This document shows positions 52,088 through 61,008 of a DNA stretch of 64,000 nucleotides, one piece after another. The stretch's first letter is position 1. Every line of letters begins with the position of its first letter. A program made the translations under genes and the position numbers. The DNA is from Microbacterium soli (GTDB lineage Bacteria; Actinomycetota; Actinomycetes; Actinomycetales; Microbacteriaceae). The notes under the pieces are model-generated. The model searched no databases and was not told where the DNA came from. It saw nothing but the letters and a program-made list of their open reading frames with translations. The DNA lies in NCBI RefSeq assembly GCF_039539005.1, contig NZ_BAABCP010000001.1, positions 1,364,001 to 1,428,000 of the forward strand. The letters are read 5' to 3'.

Positions 52088-53443
52088 TCACTCTGTCGAG
52101 ATGAAGACGTTCTTCGTCTCCGTGAAATTCAGCGGTGCGTCCGGACCGAGCTCTCGTCCGAGACCGGACTGCTTGAACCCGCCGAACGGGGTCGAGTGGC
52201 GTACGGAGGAATGCGAGTTCACCGACAGCGCGCCGCTCTGCACTTCCTGAGCCACGCGAAGCGCCCTGCCGAGGTTCTCCGTCCAGATCGAGCCGCTCAG
52301 ACCGTATATCGAGTCGTTGGCCAGTCGCACCGCGTCGGCCTCGTCATCGAAGGGGAGCACGGCGACGACGGGCCCGAAGATCTCCTCCGTGGCGATCCGG
52401 TCCTCGCGCGACGGCGTCACCACGGTGGGGGCGAACCACGCCCCGGGGCCGTCGGGGCGCGACCCCCGGAAGGCCACCGGGGTGCTGTCGTCGAAGAAGG
52501 ATGCGACGCGGTCGCGGTGCGCGAGGGTGACCAAGGGGCCCACCTCGGTGCGCTCGTCGAGCGGATCGCCGACCACCACACTCGCCACGGCTTTCTCGAA
52601 GTGCTCCATGAAGCGCTCGTAGACGCTGCGCTGCACGAGCAGGCGGCTACGGGCGCAGCAGTCCTGTCCCGCGTTGTCGAACACGGAGTACGGGGCGGTG
52701 GCGGCCGCTCGCTCGATGTCGGCGTCCTCGAAGACGATATTGGCGGACTTGCCGCCCAGCTCCAGCGTGACCGGCTTGACCTGCTCCGCGGCGCCGGCCA
52801 TGATGCGCCTGCCGACCTCGGTGGAACCAGTGAACACGATCTTGCCGACGTCCGGGTGCGTCACGAATCGCTCGCCGACGACCGAGCCGCGTCCCACCAG
52901 CACCTGGAGGAGCCCCTCCGGCAGTCCGGCATCGAGCGCGAGCCGCTGCAGTCGGATGCTCGTCAGGGGCGTCCACTCCGCCGGCTTGAGCACGACGGCG
53001 TTGCCCGCGGCCAGTGCAGGAGCGAAGCCCCACGAGGCGATCGTCATCGGGAAGTTCCACGGTGTGATGACCCCGATCACGCCGTAGGGCTGGTGGAAGG
53101 TCACGTCCACCCCGCCGGTGACGGGGATCTGCTGGCCGATGAGCCTCTCCGGCGATCCGGCGTAGTATTCGAGCACATCGCGGACTTGCGCAGCCTCGCC
53201 GCGCGACTGGGTGATGGGGTGGCCCGAGTTCTTCGTCTCCAGTCGCGCCAGGGTCTCGATGTCGGCATCGACCGCTTCCGCGAAACGGCGCAGGAGTCGG
53301 GCGCGGTCCTGCGGTGAGACGCGCGCCCAGGCCCGCTGCGCGGTGACAGCGCGTGCGATCGCCGCATCCGTCTGCTCGGGTCCGAGATGCTCGACCGTCT
53401 CGACGACCGTCTCATCGGCGGGGTTGATGATCGTATAGCTCAC
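52088..53443 (-). CDS. NAD(P)-dependent aldehyde dehydrogenase
   Basis: A 451-residue ALDH. VTPWNFPMTIASWGFAPALAAGNAVVLKPAEW (53000-53060), the catalytic Glu in TLELGGKSANIVF and the catalytic Cys in NAGQDCCARSRLL are intact; the cofactor loop is FTGSTEVGRRI. It resembles gamma-glutamyl-aminobutyraldehyde, betaine and succinate-semialdehyde dehydrogenases (PuuC/GabD-type). GTG 53443 follows AAGGGAG. It is divergent from the BVMO/ligase operon and probably oxidises an aldehyde formed there. Confidence 0.9.
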   Translation of the reverse strand: MSYTIINPADETVVETVEHLGPEQTDAAIARAVTAQRAWARVSPQDRARLLRRFAEAVDADIETLARLETKNSGHPITQSRGEAAQVRDVLEYYAGSPERLIGQQIPVTGGVDVTFHQPYGVIGVITPWNFPMTIASWGFAPALAAGNAVVLKPAEWTPLTSIRLQRLALDAGLPEGLLQVLVGRGSVVGERFVTHPDVGKIVFTGSTEVGRRIMAGAAEQVKPVTLELGGKSANIVFEDADIERAAATAPYSVFDNAGQDCCARSRLLVQRSVYERFMEHFEKAVASVVVGDPLDERTEVGPLVTLAHRDRVASFFDDSTPVAFRGSRPDGPGAWFAPTVVTPSREDRIATEEIFGPVVAVLPFDDEADAVRLANDSIYGLSGSIWTENLGRALRVAQEVQSGALSVNSHSSVRHSTPFGGFKQSGLGRELGPDAPLNFTETKNVFISTE

Positions 53444-53497
53444 GACTGCTCCCTTGCGTTCGTCTCCGCTGGTGCCCTCCGCACGGAGGGAGATTCA

Positions 53498-53598
53498 AAT
53501 ATACGCTGACATAACCATTACAAGAGACAGGAGCTTCGATCATCTCCAGATTTTCCCAGTAGCGCTGATTTTAAAGTTCCACTAACATGACCATTACG
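53498..53598. promoter_or_regulatory. divergent AT-rich promoter region with two direct operator-like repeats
   Basis: A TATATT -10-like box for the aldehyde dehydrogenase lies at 53498-53503 (minus strand). ACATAACCATTAC (53509-53521) and ACATGACCATTAC (53585-53597) are 13-base direct repeats with one mismatch, 76 bases apart. A related copy lies before the GntR gene. The region is far richer in A and T than its surroundings. Confidence 0.65.
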
Positions 53599-53653
53599 TT
53601 CGTCCAGACGGACGGATCGGTCTTCTACTCAGAGTTGAGCGCGAGGGCGGGGA

Positions 53654-54601
53654 ATGACGATTCGGCTCGATCGTGATGCAGAGCGGTATCTGCTGGGGCG
53701 TCGCGAGCACAGCGCCATGAGCAGTGCAGTGCTCGACGCGGCCGCGCTGAGGGCGGAGGAACGGAACCTGCGCCATCGCTACGGTCACGGCCCGAGGATG
53801 TGGAGCGAGTCGTCGCAGCCCGCCTCCGGCGACGTGCCACGACATCACATCCTCGACCCCGTGGAGAGCGCCGTCGGCGAGTTGATCTACATCCACGGCG
53901 GCGGCTGGGTGATGGGAGAGCCCGAGGACTACCTCGCGGTCTGCCGCGCGCTCGCCCACGCCAGCGGATGGCGGGTGGTCGTCCCGGACTACCGCAAGGC
54001 GCCGGAGCATCCCTTCCCCGCCGGTCTGGACGATGCGCGCGCCGTCGTCGGACACCGGCTGAGCATCCGAAGCTCCGACGCCGAGCCGATCCCGTTCGGC
54101 GTGGGCGGGGATTCGGCCGGCGGCTGCATTGCCGCGGTTCTGGCCGGGGAGCACTCCGCGGCTGTGTCGGTGCAGGTGCTCATCACCCCCGTGCTGGACA
54201 GCGACCTCGACACCCCCAGTTACCTCGACCCGCAGCGCCAGCTCACGCTCACCCGGGAGGTCATGGCCTGGTTCTGGGATCAGTACCGGCCCGGCGGCGA
54301 CCGGACGGATGCACGGCTGGCCCCGCTGCGCTCGACCCGCCTGGCGGACCTGCCGCCGACCGTGTTCGTGTCGGTGGGCACCGACGTGCTGAAGTCCGAG
54401 GGAGACGCGTATCTTCAGCGGCTCCGGTCAGCCGGCGTCGACGTGCGCCACCGCGACTTCCCCGGCCAGCTGCACGGATTCTTCCAGCTCCACAATGTCA
54501 TGGCGGCCTCGGCGGAGGCGGTCGACTGGATCGCCGGCGAACTGCGCAGGGTGTCGTCTCCGGGGCGCACCGCCCTCGTCGAAACAGGAGGACATCAGTG
54601 A
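53654..54601 (+). CDS. alpha/beta hydrolase, hormone-sensitive-lipase family esterase
   Basis: A 315-residue esterase: IYIHGGGWVMG (HGGGW oxyanion motif), nucleophile elbow GGDSAGG, late acid in VSVGTDVLKSEGDAY and catalytic His in QLHGFFQL. This family cleaves short- and medium-chain esters. Its stop overlaps the Baeyer-Villiger monooxygenase start by GTGA, so it very probably hydrolyses the ester or lactone that enzyme makes. First gene of the six-gene catabolic operon. Confidence 0.9.
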   Translation: MTIRLDRDAERYLLGRREHSAMSSAVLDAAALRAEERNLRHRYGHGPRMWSESSQPASGDVPRHHILDPVESAVGELIYIHGGGWVMGEPEDYLAVCRALAHASGWRVVVPDYRKAPEHPFPAGLDDARAVVGHRLSIRSSDAEPIPFGVGGDSAGGCIAAVLAGEHSAAVSVQVLITPVLDSDLDTPSYLDPQRQLTLTREVMAWFWDQYRPGGDRTDARLAPLRSTRLADLPPTVFVSVGTDVLKSEGDAYLQRLRSAGVDVRHRDFPGQLHGFFQLHNVMAASAEAVDWIAGELRRVSSPGRTALVETGGHQ

Positions 54602-56241
54602 CCGCACGAGAGCATGTGACGGATGCCATCGTCGTCGGAGCCGGTTTCGCCGGCCTCTATCAGCTGATCCGGCTGCGCGATCTCGGTCTGGACACGGTGG
54701 TGCTCGAGCGTGCGCCGCAGGTCGGCGGCACCTGGTACTGGAACAGGTATCCGGGCGCCCGGTGCGACATCACCTCGCTGGACTACTCGTACTCCTTCGA
54801 TGCGGAACTGCAGCAGGAGTGGGAGTGGAGCGAGAAGTTCGCCACCCAACCGGAGATCCTCCGCTATGCCGAGCACGTCGCCGACCGGTTCGACCTGAAT
54901 CGCGACATCCGGTTCGGCCGGGCGGTGACCGCGGCGCGATGGGAAGAGCAGACGCAGACCTGGACGGTGACCGTCATGCCCGCGGACAGGTGGGGTGCGC
55001 CGCAGGACCACTCCGCCGGTGAACTCTACCGCGCGAAATACCTCATCCTCGCCGTCGGGAACCTCTCGGCCGCTCACCTCCCGGACATCGCCGGGATCGC
55101 GGACTTCGCCGGGCGCAGCTTCCACAGCGCACAGTGGCCCGAGGACGGCGTCGACTTCACCGGTCGGAGGGTGGGGATCATCGGCACGGGCTCGACGGGC
55201 ATCCAGATCATCCCGCTGGTCGCCGAACAGGCCGGGCACCTCACAGTGTTCCACCGGACGCCGAACTTCAGCCTCCCCGCAGGCAACCGTCCCCTGCACC
55301 CCGAGGAGGTGCGGGAGCGCAAGGCCGACTACCCCGCCTACCGCGAGCGCGCACGGCATTCCTTCACCGGCGTGCCCGTCCCCGTGCCGACGCGGAGCGT
55401 CTTCGAGGTGACGGCGCAAGAGCGCGAGCGCGTGTTCGAGGAGGCTTGGGAGTCCGGCGTGTACGGCGCCCTGCTCGCCTCGTTCACCGACCTGTCCACC
55501 GACGCGGATGCCAACGAGCTGGCTGCGGAGTTCATCCGGCGCAAGGTGCGATCCCTCGTGGAGGACCCCGAGCTGGCCGCGGTGCTCGAACCGCGCGGCA
55601 ACTACTTCGGGACCAAGCGGACCTGTCTCGACACCGGTTACTACCAGACCTTCAACCGGCCCGACACCACCCTCGTCGATCTCCGGCAGGAGCCGCTCGT
55701 GCGAATCACCCGCACCGGGGTGGCCACGGAGGGGCGCCACGTCGAGCTGGACGACCTGATCTTCGCCACCGGCTTCGACGCCATGACCGGCTCGCTGCTC
55801 GCGATCGATCCGGTGGGCAGAGGAGGGCTCGCGCTCAGTGAGGCATGGCGTGAGGGCCCGTACACGTTCCTCGGGCTCGCCGCGCATGACTTCCCGAACA
55901 TGTTCTTCATCACCGGCCCCGGGAGCCCGTCCGTGCTCAGCAACATGATCGTCTCGATCGAGCAGCACGTCGACTGGGTCACAGGCTTCATCGAGCGCGC
56001 GGAGCGGGACGGCGCCCCTGCCATGCATCCGACAGAGCAGGCTCAGCGGGAGTGGATGCAGACCGTCCACGACGAGGCCGCCAAGACGCTGTACCTGCAT
56101 GGGAACTCCTGGTACCTCGGCGCGAACGTCCCCGGCAAACCGCGGGTGTTCATGCCATACGTCGGCGGTGTCGGGCAGTACCGCGACATCGCCGAGCGGG
56201 AGGAGGCGGACGGCTACCCGAACTGGGAGCGCGTCGCCTGA
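54598..56241 (+). CDS. Baeyer-Villiger monooxygenase (class B flavoprotein)
   Basis: A 547-residue FAD/NADPH enzyme with two Rossmann motifs (GAGFAGLYQLIRL at the N-terminus and GTGSTGIQIIPL at about 200) and the type I fingerprint FAGRSFHSAQWP (FxGxxxHxxxWP) between them. WYWNRYPGARCDI, FGTKRTCLDTGYY and GPGSPSVLSNMIVSIEQHV closely match phenylacetone and cyclohexanone monooxygenases, including the catalytic Arg in GTKR. It converts ketones to esters or lactones. Substrate not determined. GTG 54598 overlaps the esterase gene. Confidence 0.93.
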   Translation: MTAREHVTDAIVVGAGFAGLYQLIRLRDLGLDTVVLERAPQVGGTWYWNRYPGARCDITSLDYSYSFDAELQQEWEWSEKFATQPEILRYAEHVADRFDLNRDIRFGRAVTAARWEEQTQTWTVTVMPADRWGAPQDHSAGELYRAKYLILAVGNLSAAHLPDIAGIADFAGRSFHSAQWPEDGVDFTGRRVGIIGTGSTGIQIIPLVAEQAGHLTVFHRTPNFSLPAGNRPLHPEEVRERKADYPAYRERARHSFTGVPVPVPTRSVFEVTAQERERVFEEAWESGVYGALLASFTDLSTDADANELAAEFIRRKVRSLVEDPELAAVLEPRGNYFGTKRTCLDTGYYQTFNRPDTTLVDLRQEPLVRITRTGVATEGRHVELDDLIFATGFDAMTGSLLAIDPVGRGGLALSEAWREGPYTFLGLAAHDFPNMFFITGPGSPSVLSNMIVSIEQHVDWVTGFIERAERDGAPAMHPTEQAQREWMQTVHDEAAKTLYLHGNSWYLGANVPGKPRVFMPYVGGVGQYRDIAEREEADGYPNWERVA

Positions 56242-56287
56242 CCCACCCCCGACCTCAGTCAACGACGACGAAAGGGAACGACCGATC

Positions 56288-57748
56288 ATGACCGAGAAGA
56301 TGGACAGTACGGTCTCCGCGCAGCCCCAGGCTGCGAAGGAGGCATCCGACAGAGGTACGCTGCAGAAGGACTCGCTGAGCTGGGGTCACGTCGCACTGCT
56401 CTCCCTCGCGGGGTGCGGCCCGGCTGCGGTGATTGCGCTGAACCTGCAGTTCATGGGCCAGTTCGCGGGACTCGCGCTGGTCTTCGCGTTCGTCCTGGTC
56501 TGGCCCGCGATCCTGCTGTTCATGAACTCGCTCGCCGAGTTCTCCCGCCGGATCACCAGCGCCGGCGGCCTGTATGCCTACAACCTGCGTACCTGGGGGC
56601 CGAAGTTCGGCTTCGTGTACGGGTGGACCTTCATGGGCGCGTACATGGTGCTCGCCGCGGCCGGTTTCGCCGTGTTCGGCGGGTGGCTGGCTGAATGGCT
56701 GCTCAGCCAGTTCGGCCTCGACATCCCCTGGTGGCTGATCACGCTCGTCGCGCTCGCCGCGGTCACCGTGTTGTCGATGCTCGGGATCACCGAGAGCATG
56801 CGCACCTCCCTGGTGCTCATCGGCGTCTCGGTGGCCGTGATCCTCGCTCTCGCGCTGTGGATCGTCGTCACCGGCGGCGACAGCCAGGGCGGCGGATTCA
56901 GTGGCGAGCCGCTGATCCCCGGCGGTGCGGGCACCCTGGGCTGGGCCGGCATCGGACTTGCGATGACGTACGGCGTCCTCTCCCACGCGGGCATCGAGGA
57001 GGGCACCACGCTGTCCGAGGAGGTGCGCAAGCCGAAGAAGAACGTCGGCAAGGGGCTGTGGGTGGTCGCGACCATCCTGCCCGCCTTCTACATCCTCGTC
57101 AGCTATGCGATGGTGCACGGATACGGCATCGCCCGCATCGACGAGTTCGGTCAGGATCCCGCCCCGCTGCAGACCATTGCGCTGCACTACTGGGGCGAAG
57201 TGGGCCTGGGCATCGTCGTGGTGGCCGCGATCATCAGCATCCTGGGCTTCAGTCAGGCCGGCTACCTGGCCGGGACGCGCGTGATGTTCACCCTCGGCCG
57301 CGACCACGTCCTGCCGCGCTGGATCGGCCTGAGCTCCGAGCGCCGCACGCCCGCCAACGCGTCCATCGCGATGGGTGTGGTCTGCCTGATCCTCGGCATC
57401 CCGCTCGGGCTGATCGTCGGCCCCTTCGACGTCTGGGGGTACTTCGGGTTCCTGGTCGGCATCTTCTTCCTGGTGTCGTACATCGTCACCAACATCGCGA
57501 TCGTCGTGTACTCGCGGCGGGAGGGCTTCTTCACCGTGTTCCGGCACGGCGTGCTCCCCATCCTGGCGGCGCTGATCTTCGCGTACCCGCTGTACAGCTC
57601 GCTGTGGCCGATCCCGCCCGGCGAGTACGCCGTCCTGCCCTGGGTGTACGCCGCCTGGGTGCTGATCGGCGTGGTGCTGCTCGTGATCACCGCGAAGCGC
57701 CGTCCGCAGGTGCTGGAGCGCATGATGGAGGAGGAGACGAAGTGGTGA
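56288..57748 (+). CDS. APC superfamily amino acid/amine permease
   Basis: A 486-residue transporter with twelve helices. LAGCGPAAVIALNLQFM, SRRITSAGGLYAYNLRTWGPKFGF and AGIEEGTTLSEEVRKPKKNVGKGLW are typical of amino acid-polyamine-organocation permeases. It lies 46 bases after the monooxygenase gene and overlaps the glutamine-synthetase-like gene by GTGA. Placed beside an amine-glutamylating ligase, it is the probable importer of the amine substrate. Confidence 0.9.
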   Translation: MTEKMDSTVSAQPQAAKEASDRGTLQKDSLSWGHVALLSLAGCGPAAVIALNLQFMGQFAGLALVFAFVLVWPAILLFMNSLAEFSRRITSAGGLYAYNLRTWGPKFGFVYGWTFMGAYMVLAAAGFAVFGGWLAEWLLSQFGLDIPWWLITLVALAAVTVLSMLGITESMRTSLVLIGVSVAVILALALWIVVTGGDSQGGGFSGEPLIPGGAGTLGWAGIGLAMTYGVLSHAGIEEGTTLSEEVRKPKKNVGKGLWVVATILPAFYILVSYAMVHGYGIARIDEFGQDPAPLQTIALHYWGEVGLGIVVVAAIISILGFSQAGYLAGTRVMFTLGRDHVLPRWIGLSSERRTPANASIAMGVVCLILGIPLGLIVGPFDVWGYFGFLVGIFFLVSYIVTNIAIVVYSRREGFFTVFRHGVLPILAALIFAYPLYSSLWPIPPGEYAVLPWVYAAWVLIGVVLLVITAKRRPQVLERMMEEETKW

Positions 57749-59169
57749 CGGGCTCCCCCGAGTCAATGCTGCCGGCGCAGGCGACCGAGAGCCTCGAGAC
57801 CCTCGCGGCATGGTGCGAGCAGGAGGGCATCGAGACGGTCGTCCCCGGCACGGCCGACACCAACGGCGCGTGGATCGGCAAGCGCGTGCCGCTGGGCGAC
57901 TTCCTGCGCATGGCGCGTGGGCACGGCATCCCATACTGCGACGTGCTGTTCGCGATCACCCGGGACGGCATGGAGAACGTCTACGCACCGGAGGGGGTCT
58001 CCACGTACTTCCCGACGCATCGCAACGGATACCCGGACATCTTCTTCCGGCCCGACGTCTCCAGCGCCCGCCTGCTGAGCTGGCACGAGCGCACGGTCGC
58101 CGTGAACGGCATCTACCACCTGCCGGACGGGTCGGAGGTGCCGATCACGCCGAGGCGCGTGCTGACGAAGGTGCGGGAGCGGCTGCGTGGGCTGGGATAC
58201 GAGCCGTACGCGGCGACGGAGTTCGAGTTCTACGTCAGCGACGGAACGCCGGAGGAGCTGCGCGCCTCCGACTGGCGGCTGCGGCCGCTGTCCACGCGTG
58301 CGTACACCTACCAGGTGTTCCGCTCCTCACTGGATCAGGAGTTCCTCTCGCGCTGGCAGAAGCACCTGCAGAACGCGGGGATCGCCGTCGAGGCGCTCAA
58401 CCCGGAGACCGGTCCCGGCCAGTACGAGCTGAACGCCCGGTATACGGATGCGCTGCGCTGCGCCGACGACTCCTTCCTGTACAAGAACGGAATCAAGGAG
58501 ATGGCCGCCATGGAGGGGCGCACCGCCTCGTTCATGGCCATCCCGCGTTCGGACTGGGCGGGCTCGTCCTGTCACATCCACCAGTCGATCCGGTCGGCGG
58601 ACACCGGCGAGCCGGTGATGATGGCGCAGGGCGGGCCGGGTGGGCATCCCGAGCTGTCCGAAGTCGGCAGGCACTACGTGGCCGGGGTGCTGGCGACGCT
58701 GCGGGACTTCGCAGCGATCTACTGGCCCACCGTCAACTCCTATCGGCGGGCGAAGCCGTACTCGTGGGCGGCCACCACGGTCAGCTGGGGCGTGGACAAC
58801 CGCTCGACGGCGTTGCGGGTGGTCGGCGAGGACGCCGGCTCCCTCCGGCTGGAGAACAGGATGCCGGGGGCGGACGTGAATCCGTATCTCGCGATCGCGG
58901 CCACCCTGGCCGGCGGGGCGTACGGCATCGAGCGCAGGCTGGAGCCGCCGGCGCCCTACCAGGGGGATGCCTACGCCGACCCGTCGCTGGAGCCGCTGCC
59001 GAAGTCGCTGGACGAGGCGGTGGACATCCTCGAGCGCAGCGATCTCGTTCGTGAGCTCCTGGGCGAGGACTTCATCGTCCATTACGTGACGACGCTGCGC
59101 ACGGAGCTGGCCCAATGGCACGCGCACGTCTCCGACTGGGAGGTGGGTCTGTACTTTGAGTCAGCATGA
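57745..59169 (+). CDS. glutamine synthetase-like gamma-glutamyl-amine ligase (PuuA-like)
   Basis: A 474-residue glutamine-synthetase-fold enzyme. Metal-binding Glu residues are in ATEFEFYV and GPGQYELNARY, the glutamate/ATP site in GSSCHIHQSI, and NSYRRAKPYSWAATTVSWGVDNRS with LENRMPGADVNPYLAIAA completes the active site. The length and context (permease, gamma-glutamyl hydrolase, aldehyde dehydrogenase) fit the PuuA/IpuC group that glutamylates amines with ATP, not nitrogen-assimilating GlnA; the adenylylation-loop Tyr region is absent. GTG 57745 overlaps the permease stop. Confidence 0.88.
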   Translation: MTGSPESMLPAQATESLETLAAWCEQEGIETVVPGTADTNGAWIGKRVPLGDFLRMARGHGIPYCDVLFAITRDGMENVYAPEGVSTYFPTHRNGYPDIFFRPDVSSARLLSWHERTVAVNGIYHLPDGSEVPITPRRVLTKVRERLRGLGYEPYAATEFEFYVSDGTPEELRASDWRLRPLSTRAYTYQVFRSSLDQEFLSRWQKHLQNAGIAVEALNPETGPGQYELNARYTDALRCADDSFLYKNGIKEMAAMEGRTASFMAIPRSDWAGSSCHIHQSIRSADTGEPVMMAQGGPGGHPELSEVGRHYVAGVLATLRDFAAIYWPTVNSYRRAKPYSWAATTVSWGVDNRSTALRVVGEDAGSLRLENRMPGADVNPYLAIAATLAGGAYGIERRLEPPAPYQGDAYADPSLEPLPKSLDEAVDILERSDLVRELLGEDFIVHYVTTLRTELAQWHAHVSDWEVGLYFESA

Positions 59170-59965
59170 TGCGATGCCCGCGGGTGTCGGCGATCCGGGC
59201 GAGCCGTCTGCGGCGCCGCGTCCTTTGATCGGGATCTGCGCGGCGTACGAACGTGCCTCGTGGAGCTTCTGGGACATGGAGGCGGCGCTGGTCGCGAGCA
59301 CCTACCTGGAGCACCTCGCCCACGGTGAGGCGGTTCCACTCGCATTCATCCCCTCGGAACAGACGATCGCGGAGGCGGACGACCTCGTCGGTCGCATCGA
59401 TGGGCTGCTCCTGCTCGGGGGGGCGGATGTCGATCCTGCGCACTACGGGGCGGAGCCGGAGCCCGAGCTCGAGGCGACGGTGCCGCTGCGCGACCGCAGC
59501 GAGATCGCCCTGGTGCAGGCGGCCGTGCGCCGGCAGATCCCGGTGCTGGGGATCTGCCGGGGGCTGCACGTGATGAACGTCGCCACCGGCGGGACTCTGC
59601 ATCAGCACATCGGCGAGCACGCCGACAGCACGCACCGCAAGGCGCCGGGACACCTGGACGAGACGACCGCGCACGAGGTGGAAGTCATGGCGGGGTCGCG
59701 GCTGGGTGCGGCGATCGGCGCGGGTGTGCAGGAGGTCAACAGCCACCATCACCAGGCCGTGGATCGGCTGGGTGACGGGGCTCGGGTGACGGCGATCAGC
59801 CCGGGCGACGGACTGGCCGAGGCCGTGGAGTGGGACAGCCCGGTGTTCACACTGGGCGTGCAGTGGCATCCCGAGGCGGCACAGCTGGGCGGGATCATCC
59901 ACCAGTTCATCGAGGAATGCCGCACGGCGCGGGCGGCGTGCCCGGCCGCGGCGGCACAGCACTGA
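59156..59965 (+). CDS. gamma-glutamyl-gamma-aminobutyrate hydrolase family peptidase (PuuD-like)
   Basis: About 269 residues of class I glutamine-amidotransferase fold: nucleophile Cys in VLGICRGLHVMNVATGG and the catalytic pair in VQWHPEA. LLLGGADVDPAHYG is a PuuD-family block. It removes the gamma-glutamyl group after the amine has been oxidised. The TTG at 59156 overlaps the ligase gene by 14 bases; ATG 59174 is the alternative. Confidence 0.88.
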   Translation: MSQHDAMPAGVGDPGEPSAAPRPLIGICAAYERASWSFWDMEAALVASTYLEHLAHGEAVPLAFIPSEQTIAEADDLVGRIDGLLLLGGADVDPAHYGAEPEPELEATVPLRDRSEIALVQAAVRRQIPVLGICRGLHVMNVATGGTLHQHIGEHADSTHRKAPGHLDETTAHEVEVMAGSRLGAAIGAGVQEVNSHHHQAVDRLGDGARVTAISPGDGLAEAVEWDSPVFTLGVQWHPEAAQLGGIIHQFIEECRTARAACPAAAAQH

Positions 59966-59991
59966 GACGACGGAAGTCTGAGAGGAACATC

Positions 59992-60741
59992 ATGGGGAAG
60001 CTTGACGGGAAGGTCGCGGTCATCACCGGGGCCAGCGGCTCGATCGGCCGGGCCAGCTGCGAGGTCTTCGCGCGCGAGGGGGCGACGGTGGTCGGCGTCG
60101 ACCTCCGGGAGGGCGATGCGCCGTGCGACCACTTCTTCACGTGCGATCTCACCAACGAGGCCGACGTGCAACGGCTGTACGAGGACGTCGCCGCGCGCAC
60201 CGGTCGCATCGACATCCTGTTCAACAACGCCGGCATCGCCATCCCGGAGGACCAGTCGGTGCTGACCACCGACCTGGCCGCCTGGCAGAAGGTCATCGAC
60301 GTCAACCTCACCAGCGTGTTCCTGTGCTGCAAGTACGGGATCCCGCAGCTGCTGCGCAGCGGCGGCGGCAGCGTCGTGAACACGGCCTCGCTGGTGGCCT
60401 CGGTGGGCTCGGCCGCGTCGCAGATCGCGTACACCGCGTCGAAGGGCGGCGTGCTGGCGATGTCGCGCGAGCTGGGCGTCGAGTTCGCGAAGAAGGGCAT
60501 CCGGGTCAACGCCATCAGCCCCGGACCGGTCGACACCCCTCTGCTGGCCGGACTGTTCGACCAGTCCGAGAAGGCCCGTCGGCTCGTGCACGTGCCGCGA
60601 GGTCACTTCGGCGCGCCGGAGGAGATCGCCGAGGCCGCGGCATTCCTCGCCTCCGATGCCGCGTCATACATCAACGCCACCGACTTCAAGGTGGACGGCG
60701 GCATCCACGCCGCCTACGTCACGGCACTGGACGAGGACTGA
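59992..60741 (+). CDS. short-chain dehydrogenase/reductase
   Basis: A 249-residue classical SDR: TGASGSIGRA cofactor motif, NNAGIA, catalytic Ser in VNTASLVASVG and YTASK with the Tyr/Lys pair, and ISPGPVDTPLL. It resembles FabG/glucose-dehydrogenase-like enzymes. As the last gene of the operon, 26 bases after the hydrolase, it may oxidise an alcohol released by the esterase or form the ketone used by the monooxygenase. Substrate unknown. Confidence 0.88.
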   Translation: MGKLDGKVAVITGASGSIGRASCEVFAREGATVVGVDLREGDAPCDHFFTCDLTNEADVQRLYEDVAARTGRIDILFNNAGIAIPEDQSVLTTDLAAWQKVIDVNLTSVFLCCKYGIPQLLRSGGGSVVNTASLVASVGSAASQIAYTASKGGVLAMSRELGVEFAKKGIRVNAISPGPVDTPLLAGLFDQSEKARRLVHVPRGHFGAPEEIAEAAAFLASDAASYINATDFKVDGGIHAAYVTALDED

Positions 60742-61008
60742 CGCGCCCGCGACGCGGGTTCTCGACGGGTCCGGGCGTCCGGGTGCGGACATGTCCGATG
60801 ATCGCGTCACAGCGGGCATCCTCTTCTCCGCGACCGGTGCGGAGCATCCGCTCCGATCACGCCGTCCGCTGCTCCCGTCCCGGCGGAGCCGCCATCCGGT
60901 GATGGCGAACCGGCGGGCACCGGGGGCGCCGTGTCCCCGTAGGAGCGGATTGCGTCGCCGACTCGACGACATCGCTGTCCCGCCGCTGAAACGACGGCCG
61001 TCGCCTGC
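60742..61008. other. intergenic gap without a recognisable gene
   Basis: 267 bases between convergent genes. A 12-base palindrome CGGACATGTCCG lies at 60786-60797 and a weak stem CCCGC-GAC-GCGGG at 60746-60758 just after the SDR stop. Nothing else supported. Confidence 0.5.

Noticed and set aside
60786..60797. Palindrome CGGACATGTCCG as an operator
   Set aside because: It lies between two convergent genes, far from any start, and 12-base palindromes are expected by chance in 64 kb.
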